A stretch of DNA of 64,000 nucleotides from Verrucomicrobiota bacterium (GTDB lineage: Bacteria > Verrucomicrobiota > Verrucomicrobiia > Limisphaerales > JACPZS01). The notes beneath the pieces are model-generated. The model was not told the origin of the DNA. It did not search any database and saw nothing but the letters and a program-made list of their open reading frames with translations. The position numbers were made by a program, and so were the translations under genes. Below are positions 1 through 8,397 of this stretch, in pieces. The stretch covers positions 1 to 64,000 of the forward strand of contig JACPZS010000100.1 in the NCBI GenBank assembly GCA_016195385.1, in the 5' to 3' direction. Every line of letters starts with the position of its first letter. Within the stretch, counting starts at the first letter, position 1.

Positions 1-2
1 AC

Positions 3-452
3 ACCGCCAGCAAGGATTACAACGGCGTCAGCCTGTTTACGTCCACCGCGCTCTCGGTAACCACGGACGGCGACACCAGCGCAGGTTCCTCAGCCGCGTT
101 CTCGATGACCGGCGTAAACTTGGGCGCGAGTGCCTACACGGGTGCGACCGGCAGTGCCGTGAGCACGACCACGGCGGCCGCCAGTGCGCTGACGGCGGTC
201 AAATCGGCCATCACTCAACTCGCCACGGATCGCGCGACAGTCGGCTCAAGTATCGCCCGGCTGAACTACACCGACGAGCAACTCGGCATATTGCGCGACA
301 ACCTCTCGGCCGCCAGCAGCCGCATCAAAGATGTGGATGTGGCCGAGGAAAGCACCAGCTTTGCACGCTACAACATCCTCGTCCAGGCAGGCACGGCGAT
401 GTTGGCGCAGGCAAATGCCTCCCCGAACTCCTCGCTGCGACTCCTGCAGTAG
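3..452 (+). CDS. fliC: Flagellin, C-terminal part (5' end outside window)
   Basis: Open frame from base 3: TASKDYNGVSLF...; C-terminus RIKDVDVAEESTSFARYNILVQAGTAMLAQANASPNSSLRLLQ is the classic flagellin D0 helix. Confidence 0.93.
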   Translation, partial: TASKDYNGVSLFTSTALSVTTDGDTSAGSSAAFSMTGVNLGASAYTGATGSAVSTTTAAASALTAVKSAITQLATDRATVGSSIARLNYTDEQLGILRDNLSAASSRIKDVDVAEESTSFARYNILVQAGTAMLAQANASPNSSLRLLQ

Positions 453-476
453 CATCGAGGCTCGGATTGGCTCATG

Positions 477-513
477 GTTCGGGCGGCGCGCAAGTGCCGC
501 CCGAACTCTTTTC
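477..513 (+). terminator. Rho-independent terminator downstream of flagellin
   Basis: Perfect 11-bp stem GTTCGGGCGGC / GCCGCCCGAAC (477-487 / 496-506), 8-nt loop, followed by TCTTTT. Confidence 0.8.
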
Positions 514-540
514 CACCCCGAGCCGTCGTGGCCGCCCAGT

Positions 541-567
541 TAAAGGAAACGGCGCGGATGCCGATAA
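541..567 (+). promoter_or_regulatory. Sigma-28 (FliA) type promoter upstream of fliD
   Basis: TAAA-N15-GCCGATAA, matching the FliA consensus TAAAGTTT-N11-GCCGATAA at the TAAA and whole -10 box; 35 bp before the fliD ATG. Confidence 0.75.
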
Positions 568-602
568 TCCGATCAAAACGCGTACAATAAGAAAGCTTTT
601 AT

Positions 603-2309
603 ATGGCAGATTTAGGAGTATCCGGATTGGCTTCGGGATTTGATTGGCGTTCGCTGGTCGATCAATTAACCAATTTGGAACGGGCCCCCGAGCAGCGCTT
701 GCAAAGCGAACAATCCAAGCTGCAGCAACGCAACGCCGGCTATGCGAACCTGCAAACGCAGTTAAGCGCACTCAAGACCCGCGTGGACGCGTTGAAAGAT
801 CCGGCCCTCTTTGGCCGTCGCGCGACGGCCAGCGGGGATTCGACGGTGGCCTCAGCCACGGTGAGCGCCGGCACAGCGCTGGGGAGCTACGCATTTTCAT
901 TCACTCAACTCGCCACGGCTGCGGCACAACAGGGAGCTGGCAATGCCGGCGCGGCCTTGAGCGCGACGAATAATGTTTCCGGCCTGGGGTTAAGCTCGGC
1001 GGGCTTTGCGGCTCCGATTTCCGCGGGCATCTTCACGGTCAACGGCAAACAGATCACCGTGGCGGCCCCCGACACGCTGCAGCAAGTGTTCGACAACATC
1101 AGCACCGCCACGAACGGCGCAGTCACTGGCAGTTACGACGCGGCAACCGACAAAATCAGCCTCACGAGCGCCAGCCCAATCGTGCTCGGCACCGCCACCG
1201 ACACGAGCAATTTTCTGCAAGTCGCGCAATTGAACAACAACGGCACGGGCAGCATTCTCAGCAGCGCGGCGCTGGGCGCCATCAAATCCGCCGGCACGCT
1301 AAACAGCGCCAATTTTAGCACGCCGGTTTCCGATGGCGGCGCCGGCACCGGCGCGTTCATGATCAACGGAGTGACAATTAACTTTAATGCGGCGTCCGAT
1401 AGTGTCGCGAATGTGCTGGCCCGGATCAACAACTCGACTGCGGGCGTGACGGCTAGTTACGACGCGAGCAATGACCGTTTCACGCTGACAAACAAAACCA
1501 CCGGCGACGTCGGCATCGCGTTGCAGGATGTAACCGGCAATTTTTTGGCCGCCACCAAGCTTTCCGGCGGCTCGCTCCAGCGCGGCAGCAATTTGCTCTA
1601 CACAATCAACGGCGGCAGCCAGCTGGTCAGCCAATCGAACACGCTCACGGAAGCTAGTTCAGGCATCACCGGCCTTTCGGTAACCGCGCTCAAGCAGGGC
1701 GGCTCCACGACCATCAATGTGACGAGTGACGCGGCGAATATCAAAACAGCAATTGCCGACTTTGTGACGGAGTACAACAAAACGCAGTCACTCATTGATT
1801 CGTACACCGCCAGTACCACGGATGCGAAAGGCAAGGTTACAGCCAGCATTTTCTCCAATGATGGCGACACGCTGGCGATCGCCCAGCAACTGCGTTCGAG
1901 CATGACCGCCGACGTAACGGGATTAAGCGGCACGCTCAAGCGGCTCGAAGCGTTGGGCTACTCGTCCAACGGGACGGACAATTCCCTGGCGCTGAAAGAC
2001 GCGACCAAACTGGACGCGGTGCTGGCGAACAACCTCAACGACGTTAAGGATATTTTCAGCGATTCGGCAAACGGATTGGCCACCAAACTGAGCACGTATC
2101 TGGACAACACCATCGGCACGAATGGCTCCCTCGTCACCAAACAGAGCAACATCACCAAATCGATTGCCGACCTCAACACGCAAATCAGCGACCAGGAGCG
2201 CTTTGTTCTCGCTCGCCGCGATCAGTTGATCAGCAGCTTTGTTGCGATGGAATCGGCTTCGGCGAAAAGCAACCAGCAACTGCAATTCCTCCAAAAGCGG
2301 TTTGGATGA
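603..2309 (+). CDS. fliD: Flagellar hook-associated protein 2 (cap protein)
   Basis: N-term GVSGLASGFDWRSLVDQLTNLERAPEQRL and C-term coiled coil SDQERFVLARRDQLISSFVAMESASAKSNQQLQFL typical of FliD. Confidence 0.93.
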   Translation: MADLGVSGLASGFDWRSLVDQLTNLERAPEQRLQSEQSKLQQRNAGYANLQTQLSALKTRVDALKDPALFGRRATASGDSTVASATVSAGTALGSYAFSFTQLATAAAQQGAGNAGAALSATNNVSGLGLSSAGFAAPISAGIFTVNGKQITVAAPDTLQQVFDNISTATNGAVTGSYDAATDKISLTSASPIVLGTATDTSNFLQVAQLNNNGTGSILSSAALGAIKSAGTLNSANFSTPVSDGGAGTGAFMINGVTINFNAASDSVANVLARINNSTAGVTASYDASNDRFTLTNKTTGDVGIALQDVTGNFLAATKLSGGSLQRGSNLLYTINGGSQLVSQSNTLTEASSGITGLSVTALKQGGSTTINVTSDAANIKTAIADFVTEYNKTQSLIDSYTASTTDAKGKVTASIFSNDGDTLAIAQQLRSSMTADVTGLSGTLKRLEALGYSSNGTDNSLALKDATKLDAVLANNLNDVKDIFSDSANGLATKLSTYLDNTIGTNGSLVTKQSNITKSIADLNTQISDQERFVLARRDQLISSFVAMESASAKSNQQLQFLQKRFG

Positions 2310-2448
2310 TTTCGCCTCGGCGATCCAAGTCTGCCCCGCGGCCAACACAGGCATCCCTTGTTTTCGTTATCCAGATCCAACTTGATCAATCCTGGCCGCA
2401 GTTGTCAGCTTGATTCAGAAATGTCACAAGACAGTCGATAAATTGACG

Positions 2449-3126
2449 ATGCATGAAACCGTCCATTCCAGCACTGCGCCCACCGCAGCCGTGGTGACGT
2501 TGGATGATTGTCTGGTAGAAGTTCCGCGAGCGATTGCCGGTTCGCTGACGGACGTTTGCGAATTGCTTGAGCGCATGGCCATCCATTCCGGTTGCGTGCT
2601 GACGAATGTGATGATTGATGGAGCGAATCACGAATCCATCGGATCATTTCGCGAAAACACGCCATTCAGCCGAGTGGAGGCGAAGACAGTTAGCTTTCAT
2701 GCTTTCGCGGGTGCCGCCACCAGGCGGCTCGAAACACGGCTTAACGACATATCGGCCACCGTCGAAGAGACAATCTTGCTCGTCTTGATCAATCATCGGG
2801 AATTTGCGCGCGCGGCGTGGCAGAATTGGCTGGGCGAATTGCGCGCGATCTTGATCGAGTGCAACTTCCTGGAGGAATTGGCCGATTCGCCGCCGGCTCA
2901 CCACCGCATTGCTGGACACACCATCGAACGTCATTGGGAAGCCCTCCACACCATCAACGCGCTCGCCGAAGTATTGCTCGCGGATGATTTGTGCCCGTGG
3001 GAGTCCGGGCAGGCTGCGGCTTTCTCGACGGTGTGCGAACACCATTTCCTGGTTTGGCTGAACCGTCTGCGCCGCTTTTTTGCGCAGGCGACCAAGTATT
3101 ATGTTCATCACGACGAAGCCGAATAA
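2449..3126 (+). CDS. Hypothetical protein in flagellar cluster
   Basis: Long ORF; likely start MHETVHSS at 2449; no recognised domain. Confidence 0.6.
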   Translation: MHETVHSSTAPTAAVVTLDDCLVEVPRAIAGSLTDVCELLERMAIHSGCVLTNVMIDGANHESIGSFRENTPFSRVEAKTVSFHAFAGAATRRLETRLNDISATVEETILLVLINHREFARAAWQNWLGELRAILIECNFLEELADSPPAHHRIAGHTIERHWEALHTINALAEVLLADDLCPWESGQAAAFSTVCEHHFLVWLNRLRRFFAQATKYYVHHDEAE

Positions 3127-3817
3127 CAGGGACGAAAAGCGACGACACGGGCGGTTCGCGGCAGCGTTCCTCGCCGCGCTAGGCTTGCTCCTGACCGCAG
3201 TCGGGTGCGGCACGATTTCGTATTCGGAGCAGGCTTACATCGGCCCGGGCTATCAGCCGAAAAATGTATTCCGGCAAAGCGCGACGCTGCCGGAAACATT
3301 GCGGCGCGTGGCGGTGCTACCCCTGACAAGCGCCGGAGCGGATGCCGACAGCGACTCCGGACGAGAAACTCTCGCCATCACGCTGCGCCGCGAGCTGGGC
3401 AAACGAGCGGTTTTTGAATTGATCGAAGTGACACCAACGCAACTCAAGCAGTGGACCGGCCGTTCCAGTTGGCTTGCGGATGAGCCACTGCCGCCGGATT
3501 TTTTTGCGCGCTTGAGCGAGCCGACCGCTTGCGACGCCGTGCTGTTTTGCCGGTTGACCCACTTTCAACCGTCCAAGCCCATCGTCATCGGCTGGCATTT
3601 CAAGCTCGTGGATTGCCGGGAACCAAAAACATGGTGGTCGGCTGATGAAGTGTTTGACAGCGGGCAGGCGGCCGTGGTGAACGGCGCGCGCCGCTATTCG
3701 CTCGAACATTTCAAAGCGAGCGCCGGAGCAACCGATTCACAATTCATTTTGAATTCGCCGCAACGTTTCGGCCAATATACGCTCCACATGTTGCTGGAGT
3801 CCTTGCCAGCACGGTGA
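3101..3817 (+). CDS. Putative lipoprotein
   Basis: MFITTKPNNRDEKRRHGRFAAAFLAALGLLLTAVGCGTISYSEQ: signal peptide with lipobox-like TAVGC; start overlaps the end of the upstream ORF. Confidence 0.65.
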   Translation: MFITTKPNNRDEKRRHGRFAAAFLAALGLLLTAVGCGTISYSEQAYIGPGYQPKNVFRQSATLPETLRRVAVLPLTSAGADADSDSGRETLAITLRRELGKRAVFELIEVTPTQLKQWTGRSSWLADEPLPPDFFARLSEPTACDAVLFCRLTHFQPSKPIVIGWHFKLVDCREPKTWWSADEVFDSGQAAVVNGARRYSLEHFKASAGATDSQFILNSPQRFGQYTLHMLLESLPAR

Positions 3818-3826
3818 AATGATCGC

Positions 3827-3853
3827 TAAAGTTTTTGAGCAACCCTCCGATAA
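3827..3853 (+). promoter_or_regulatory. Sigma-28 (FliA) type promoter upstream of flgM-like gene
   Basis: TAAAGTTT-N11-TCCGATAA: exact -35, 7/8 -10, exact spacing. Confidence 0.75.
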
Positions 3854-3918
3854 AGTGACCATTAGAGTGAATGCGAACTGAAAAACTGGGCCTGCCAGAG
3901 AAAGCAAAGTGAGCTTGT

Positions 3919-4188
3919 ATGAAAATTGATCCTAACACAAATGTGGGGCGGGTCGATCAACCTTCGGTAAGATTGTCCGCCCAAGCCGCCGTGCGCCCGG
4001 CCGAGGGTGGAACTGACTTTGATCAAACTTCGGCCCTCAACCAAGCCCTGGCCCAGTCACCGGCTGTCCGTGCGGATGAAGTCGCCCGCGCCAAGGAATT
4101 GGTGAAGGATCCCGGTTATCCACCGCCTTATGCGATGACGCGCATTGCCAAGTTGCTCGGGATTCATTTGAGTTCTGACGGCAAGTAA
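3919..4188 (+). CDS. FlgM-like anti-sigma-28 factor candidate
   Basis: 89 aa, MKIDPN... N-terminus, C-terminal VRADEVARAKELVKDPGYPPPYAMTRIAKLLGIHL resembles the FlgM C-terminal helix region; between fliD and fliS and behind a sigma-28 promoter. Confidence 0.6.
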   Translation: MKIDPNTNVGRVDQPSVRLSAQAAVRPAEGGTDFDQTSALNQALAQSPAVRADEVARAKELVKDPGYPPPYAMTRIAKLLGIHLSSDGK

Positions 4189-4204
4189 CGCCTCCGTCGA
4201 ATTT

Positions 4205-4663
4205 ATGCCACGCTCCAATTCCTGGCTGTCGTACCGCCAGGTTGCCACGCAAACCGCCTCCCCTGGTCAGCTCATTTTGATGCTCTACGACGGCGCGCTC
4301 CGCTTCCTCGAACGCGCCCTGCTTGGCTTCAACTCAACAGACCCGCTCGAATTCAACCAGACGATCAACAACAACCTCATCCGCGCGCAGGCCATCATCA
4401 ACGAACTGAACGTTTCGTTGGACATGGAGCGCGGCGGTGAATTCTCCGACAACATGCGCCGGCTTTACGATTATCTGGATCGCCGTTTGCAGGAAAGCAA
4501 CATGCTCAAGACGCCCGATGGAATCCAAGAGGTCGTGCGCCGCCTCACCATCTTGCGTGAAGCGTGGGCCAAGATGCTCGCGAGCCAGGGCCATGGCGCC
4601 ACTGCCGGAGATATCGGCGCCCGCCCGGTCGAATCGGGTAGCGTGCTTTCCGCTCAGAGCTGA
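4205..4663 (+). CDS. fliS: Flagellar export chaperone FliS
   Basis: SYRQVATQTASPGQLILMLYDGALRFLERAL... is the FliS signature. Confidence 0.93.
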   Translation: MPRSNSWLSYRQVATQTASPGQLILMLYDGALRFLERALLGFNSTDPLEFNQTINNNLIRAQAIINELNVSLDMERGGEFSDNMRRLYDYLDRRLQESNMLKTPDGIQEVVRRLTILREAWAKMLASQGHGATAGDIGARPVESGSVLSAQS

Positions 4664-4688
4664 CTGTTTTTACAGGCCTAGTCGTAAC

Positions 4689-5081
4689 ATGAGTTGCCAG
4701 CAAACCATTCACGCCCTTTACGAGGATTGGCGCGTTCTTAGCGAAACGGAAGGCGAGGCGATCAGCGCGGGCGATTGGGAGCGAGTCAACGGATGCCAGG
4801 ACCAAAAGCAGCATCTGCAAAACCGCATTATCAAGGCCACCGAAGCCCTCCAAAACGAAGCCGTGGCTCAAGGCGTAAACCCCAAGCGAACCGAGCGCGG
4901 CCTGCGCCCCATCGTCGAGCGGCTCATCGCGCTTGAACTCCGCAATCAGGAACTCCTGTCGGCCAAGCGGCAAACGGCCGATGCGGAAAAAGCCGAACTC
5001 GAACGCAGCGAACGCAACCTCCGTCAAGTCCATCAATCCTACGGTGGAACACGGGAGGCGGCTTGGGAATCCTATTCCTGA
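4689..5081 (+). CDS. FliT-like flagellar chaperone/hypothetical
   Basis: 130 aa helical protein immediately after fliS; positional and composition evidence. Confidence 0.5.
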   Translation: MSCQQTIHALYEDWRVLSETEGEAISAGDWERVNGCQDQKQHLQNRIIKATEALQNEAVAQGVNPKRTERGLRPIVERLIALELRNQELLSAKRQTADAEKAELERSERNLRQVHQSYGGTREAAWESYS

Positions 5082-5193
5082 AACTCGCACCGACTGCCTC
5101 TGTTCTGAGTCCGCTGCAAACTAATCCTGCGGCATTGAGGCACGCGCTTCGGTGCTGTTTGCTCGTCACAAGAAAGGTTACTCGCTTGCAAGA

Positions 5194-7023
5194 TTACTTC
5201 GCCGAAGTCTCGTCTTGTTCGGACGACCGAAAGCGCAACGCTGCATCGATTTTTTCCTGCGACAACCTCATCGCAATTGCTTCGCGCATTCGTTTCTGCG
5301 TCTCCAGCCGTCGTTTCGTTTCAAAGTAGGGCTGGAAGATCATCTGGGCTTCGAGATCGTTCTTTTTAGCGGCTTCAATTTGCTTTTCACTCAGCTCGAA
5401 CTGCGCCCGGGCGGCTGCGGCCATGGCTCTGATCCCCGCCAGCACCCCATCCATGCGTTGGTTGATTTGCTCGGTAATTTTGGATTGCAGGGCCAAAGCT
5501 TGCTTCATTTCCACATGCTCCGGCGTTAGCTCTATTTTGAAGCTGGCCAGCGCCCGTTCGTTTTTCAATTTTTCTTCAAGCAAGTTGATCAAAAGCGTGT
5601 CGGGATTGGCAGTCGGCAGCACGTGCAACAGTTCACTTCTTGGGAGGCTTTGTAGTTTCTCAGAAAGCATGGTCAAACGTGTGTAGATTGACTCTGAATC
5701 GATTTTGATGTTTTCCAGCTTGCGGATTGTTTCAGGATCAAGAGTGGAGACGCTTTCGCTTTCCGCAATCTGCGTGGGTATTTTCAGTTCCTGACGAAGG
5801 CGATTTACGTGTTCCTGAAGATCTTCAATCAAATTGTTTTCATGGAACAACTCGGCTTCGAGCCTTTTGATTCCGCGCTGCCGGCTCTCGCTTTGTTGCT
5901 TCGTATCTTCCACCTGCCGATCGGGATTAGGGGCGGTTGCCTCTGGCGGGATGGCCTTCGCCGGCTCTTTTGGTTTTTCCGCTGCGCGCGTGAAGGTGAA
6001 GCAGCCGAGTAAAATCACCAGCAGCGCCAGTGCTGCCAGCGCGATGCGCGTGGTCGGTTTGTATTTTGTGATCATAATGATTCTCCGTTTTGTTTCCTGT
6101 TTGTTGTGGATGACTGGAGCCAGGCTTGGACAAAAGCCAGACACCGAAAAATCGTCCGCCAGTTTGATGAGCGTGTGACCATAGACGCGCCGCTCCTCGC
6201 CCGAAAGGCGATCCATGACCATCGCGTCGCAAACCAGTTCGCGGTCGGCGCGCAGGCGCTTGAGCGTCAGCCAGACCAGCGGGTTGAACCAGTGAAGCGA
6301 ACTGGCGAGGATCATCACCCAGTTCAGCAGGATGTCGCCGCGTTTGATGTGCGCCAACTCGTGCAGAAACACCAGCCGCAACTCGGCCTCCGTGAGGCGT
6401 CCGCCAATGTCTTCCGGCAGCAACAGGTGTGGATTCCAGAAACCGAAGACAGCCGGCGTGTTCAAGTCAGCGGCGGCGACCAATTTCACTCGCTGCTTCA
6501 GCCGCATTATCACCCGGCAACTTTCCAACAAGGCGAGGGTGCGTGGTTCGTTGATGGCGGGAAATTTTCGCACGCGTCTCGCGAAGGATTGTTGCCGCGC
6601 CAAAACCAGCGCCAACGATGCGAAAGCAAATCCAAGCCAAAGCCATTTGAACAGATGAAGCAGATCGTGTGGCGCGGCCGGCAGTTTCGCCGCGATTCGA
6701 GGCGCGATTCGTTCGCTTGGCGGTGGCGCGGCCAAAATGACGGTCGCAGGCAAAGCAGTTTCGCTATTCGTTTGTGGCTTGGTGGCTTGGTTGAAGGATT
6801 TACCGAGATTGAAAATGCTGAACGGGCTGGCCGGTGCGAACGGGAGCAGCAGGCGAATCAGCTCGAGCAGGCTCAGGGCGTAACGCATTCGTGGCGTCAG
6901 CCAGCTACGCCCCGTCCACTGCGCCGCCCAAACCAATGCGATCAACACGGCGGCGTGCAGGGAGGTTTCCCAAACCCAAAATGACGCGGCGTCCAGAACT
7001 GGAATGATAGATGAGATATTCAT
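5194..7023 (-). CDS. BlaR1/MecR1-type M56 peptidase with coiled-coil C-terminus
   Basis: LRLVFLHELAHIKRGDILLNWVMI zinc-peptidase motif, N-terminal TM segments; follows blaI-like gene with ATGA overlap. Confidence 0.88.
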   Translation of the reverse strand: MNISSIIPVLDAASFWVWETSLHAAVLIALVWAAQWTGRSWLTPRMRYALSLLELIRLLLPFAPASPFSIFNLGKSFNQATKPQTNSETALPATVILAAPPPSERIAPRIAAKLPAAPHDLLHLFKWLWLGFAFASLALVLARQQSFARRVRKFPAINEPRTLALLESCRVIMRLKQRVKLVAAADLNTPAVFGFWNPHLLLPEDIGGRLTEAELRLVFLHELAHIKRGDILLNWVMILASSLHWFNPLVWLTLKRLRADRELVCDAMVMDRLSGEERRVYGHTLIKLADDFSVSGFCPSLAPVIHNKQETKRRIIMITKYKPTTRIALAALALLVILLGCFTFTRAAEKPKEPAKAIPPEATAPNPDRQVEDTKQQSESRQRGIKRLEAELFHENNLIEDLQEHVNRLRQELKIPTQIAESESVSTLDPETIRKLENIKIDSESIYTRLTMLSEKLQSLPRSELLHVLPTANPDTLLINLLEEKLKNERALASFKIELTPEHVEMKQALALQSKITEQINQRMDGVLAGIRAMAAAARAQFELSEKQIEAAKKNDLEAQMIFQPYFETKRRLETQKRMREAIAMRLSQEKIDAALRFRSSEQDETSAK

Positions 7024-7427
7024 GATTGCTTGCCGTCGAGAATGCGCCGGAGTTCGGCGATCTCCGCCCGCGACAATTTTTCACGCTCCAGAAAGCCGGC
7101 GAGGAAAGGCGCAAGTTCGCCGTCGAAAACGCGGTTGAGAAAAGAACGGCTGGCTTCATGCACGCAATGGCGCGCATCCACGAGCGGCCGGAAGAGGTAC
7201 TCGCGCCCTTGCTTCTCAAAGGTCAGCGCGCCCTTTTGGACCAGCCGGCTCAACAAAGTGTGAATCGTTTTCGGTTTCCAGTGGATGCGGTTTTCCAGAG
7301 CCTGGACAACCTGACTGGTGCTGATGGGTGATTGTTGCCAGATGATTTTCATCACCGTCCACTCGGCGTCGGAGATCTGCGGGAGCGGCGGGACGGGTTT
7401 GGTCCTGGTCTTGATTAAGCGGGGCAT
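7020..7427 (-). CDS. BlaI/MecI/CopY family transcriptional repressor
   Basis: PPLPQISDAEWTVMKIIWQQSPISTSQVVQALENRIHWKPKTIHTLLSRLVQKGAL... typical BlaI HTH. Confidence 0.92.
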   Translation of the reverse strand: MPRLIKTRTKPVPPLPQISDAEWTVMKIIWQQSPISTSQVVQALENRIHWKPKTIHTLLSRLVQKGALTFEKQGREYLFRPLVDARHCVHEASRSFLNRVFDGELAPFLAGFLEREKLSRAEIAELRRILDGKQS

Positions 7428-7501
7428 GTGTCGGTTAAGATTTCGTCAAGTTGTGTCGCGACTCTGATTCACGTCCGGAGGCGGAACTCTAGTCATTCAA
7501 T

Positions 7502-7540
7502 TCTTACGTGTGTAAGATGTATTTCCTACAAATGTAGGAA
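7502..7540. promoter_or_regulatory. Tandem BlaI-type operators
   Basis: Two perfect dyads TCTTACgtgtGTAAGA (7502-7517) and TTCCTACAaaTGTAGGAA (7523-7540) upstream of blaI; TACA/TGTA half-sites. Confidence 0.72.
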
Positions 7541-7633
7541 TTGCAAGCGAAAACTTGAGGAACGCTTAAACCTTACCCGCAACTGTCGCCGGACGATGTC
7601 GTCTGTCTGCTGAGAGTCGATCTATCGAGAAAT

Positions 7634-8293
7634 CTATTTCTTCCTCACTTGTTCCGGAAAATCTTTTGCGTATCGCTTCAGTAACTTCGGCACGTCGTTT
7701 GGAACGAAGTAAATTTTTCCGCGCACCTTTTTCGTTTCGCCGGGCTGGAGGCCGCCGAGTCGGAAGTCACTGTGCAAACACGTGGCAACGCCTTGGAAAA
7801 GTTCCTGATACGGCTCGAACGCGGTCGCGAAGATCATTTTGTCATCCGCGCTGAAGCAGCCCGCCGTGCCCGTGAATTCACCGACGCGGATGCACGGCTG
7901 CGCCCAGTGCGCCTCGGAGCGTGTCGCCCTTGGATTGCGCGCGACGATGCGAAAATCCACTTCATCCGCGCGCGCAGTGATGGTGTGATCGACAATGACG
8001 CCATCAGTGAGCGTGCAATGCAGTTTGATTTGCCGGTGATCCGGACTCGCTGAGATGAGCGCGGTCTTGTGCCCGACGACGGTATGCTTCACCCAATCCG
8101 TCGTTTGCGAATTCGGACGACAATAAGCTTCGAGATATTGCACCTTCATTTCTTTGCCGGGCAGATGCTCGCCGCGAATGGTGAGAAAATTATTTTCCCA
8201 CGAAATCGTCAACGCGGGTGAAGCGGCGGCGTTCAGCGTCAAAATTGGGAGCGCGCTGATTCCGGCGAAAGCAATGGCAAGAAGTGACTTCAT
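7634..8293 (-). CDS. Secreted hypothetical protein
   Basis: 219 aa with signal peptide MKSLLAIAFAGISALPILTLNAAASP. Confidence 0.6.
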   Translation of the reverse strand: MKSLLAIAFAGISALPILTLNAAASPALTISWENNFLTIRGEHLPGKEMKVQYLEAYCRPNSQTTDWVKHTVVGHKTALISASPDHRQIKLHCTLTDGVIVDHTITARADEVDFRIVARNPRATRSEAHWAQPCIRVGEFTGTAGCFSADDKMIFATAFEPYQELFQGVATCLHSDFRLGGLQPGETKKVRGKIYFVPNDVPKLLKRYAKDFPEQVRKK

Positions 8294-8397
8294 AATTTTG
8301 GCGAGTCGCTGAATCTGATGCTGTGTTTGAGTTGAACGCGATCTAGCCGGGCGTGGCCGCGCTTGTCAACCGGCCACGCGCTGCCTACGCTGCGCGC

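Noticed and set aside
6106-6984. 292-aa + strand ORF opposite blaR1
   Set aside because: Antisense shadow ORF in a GC-rich gene; no domain-like sequence, Arg/Gln-rich composition.
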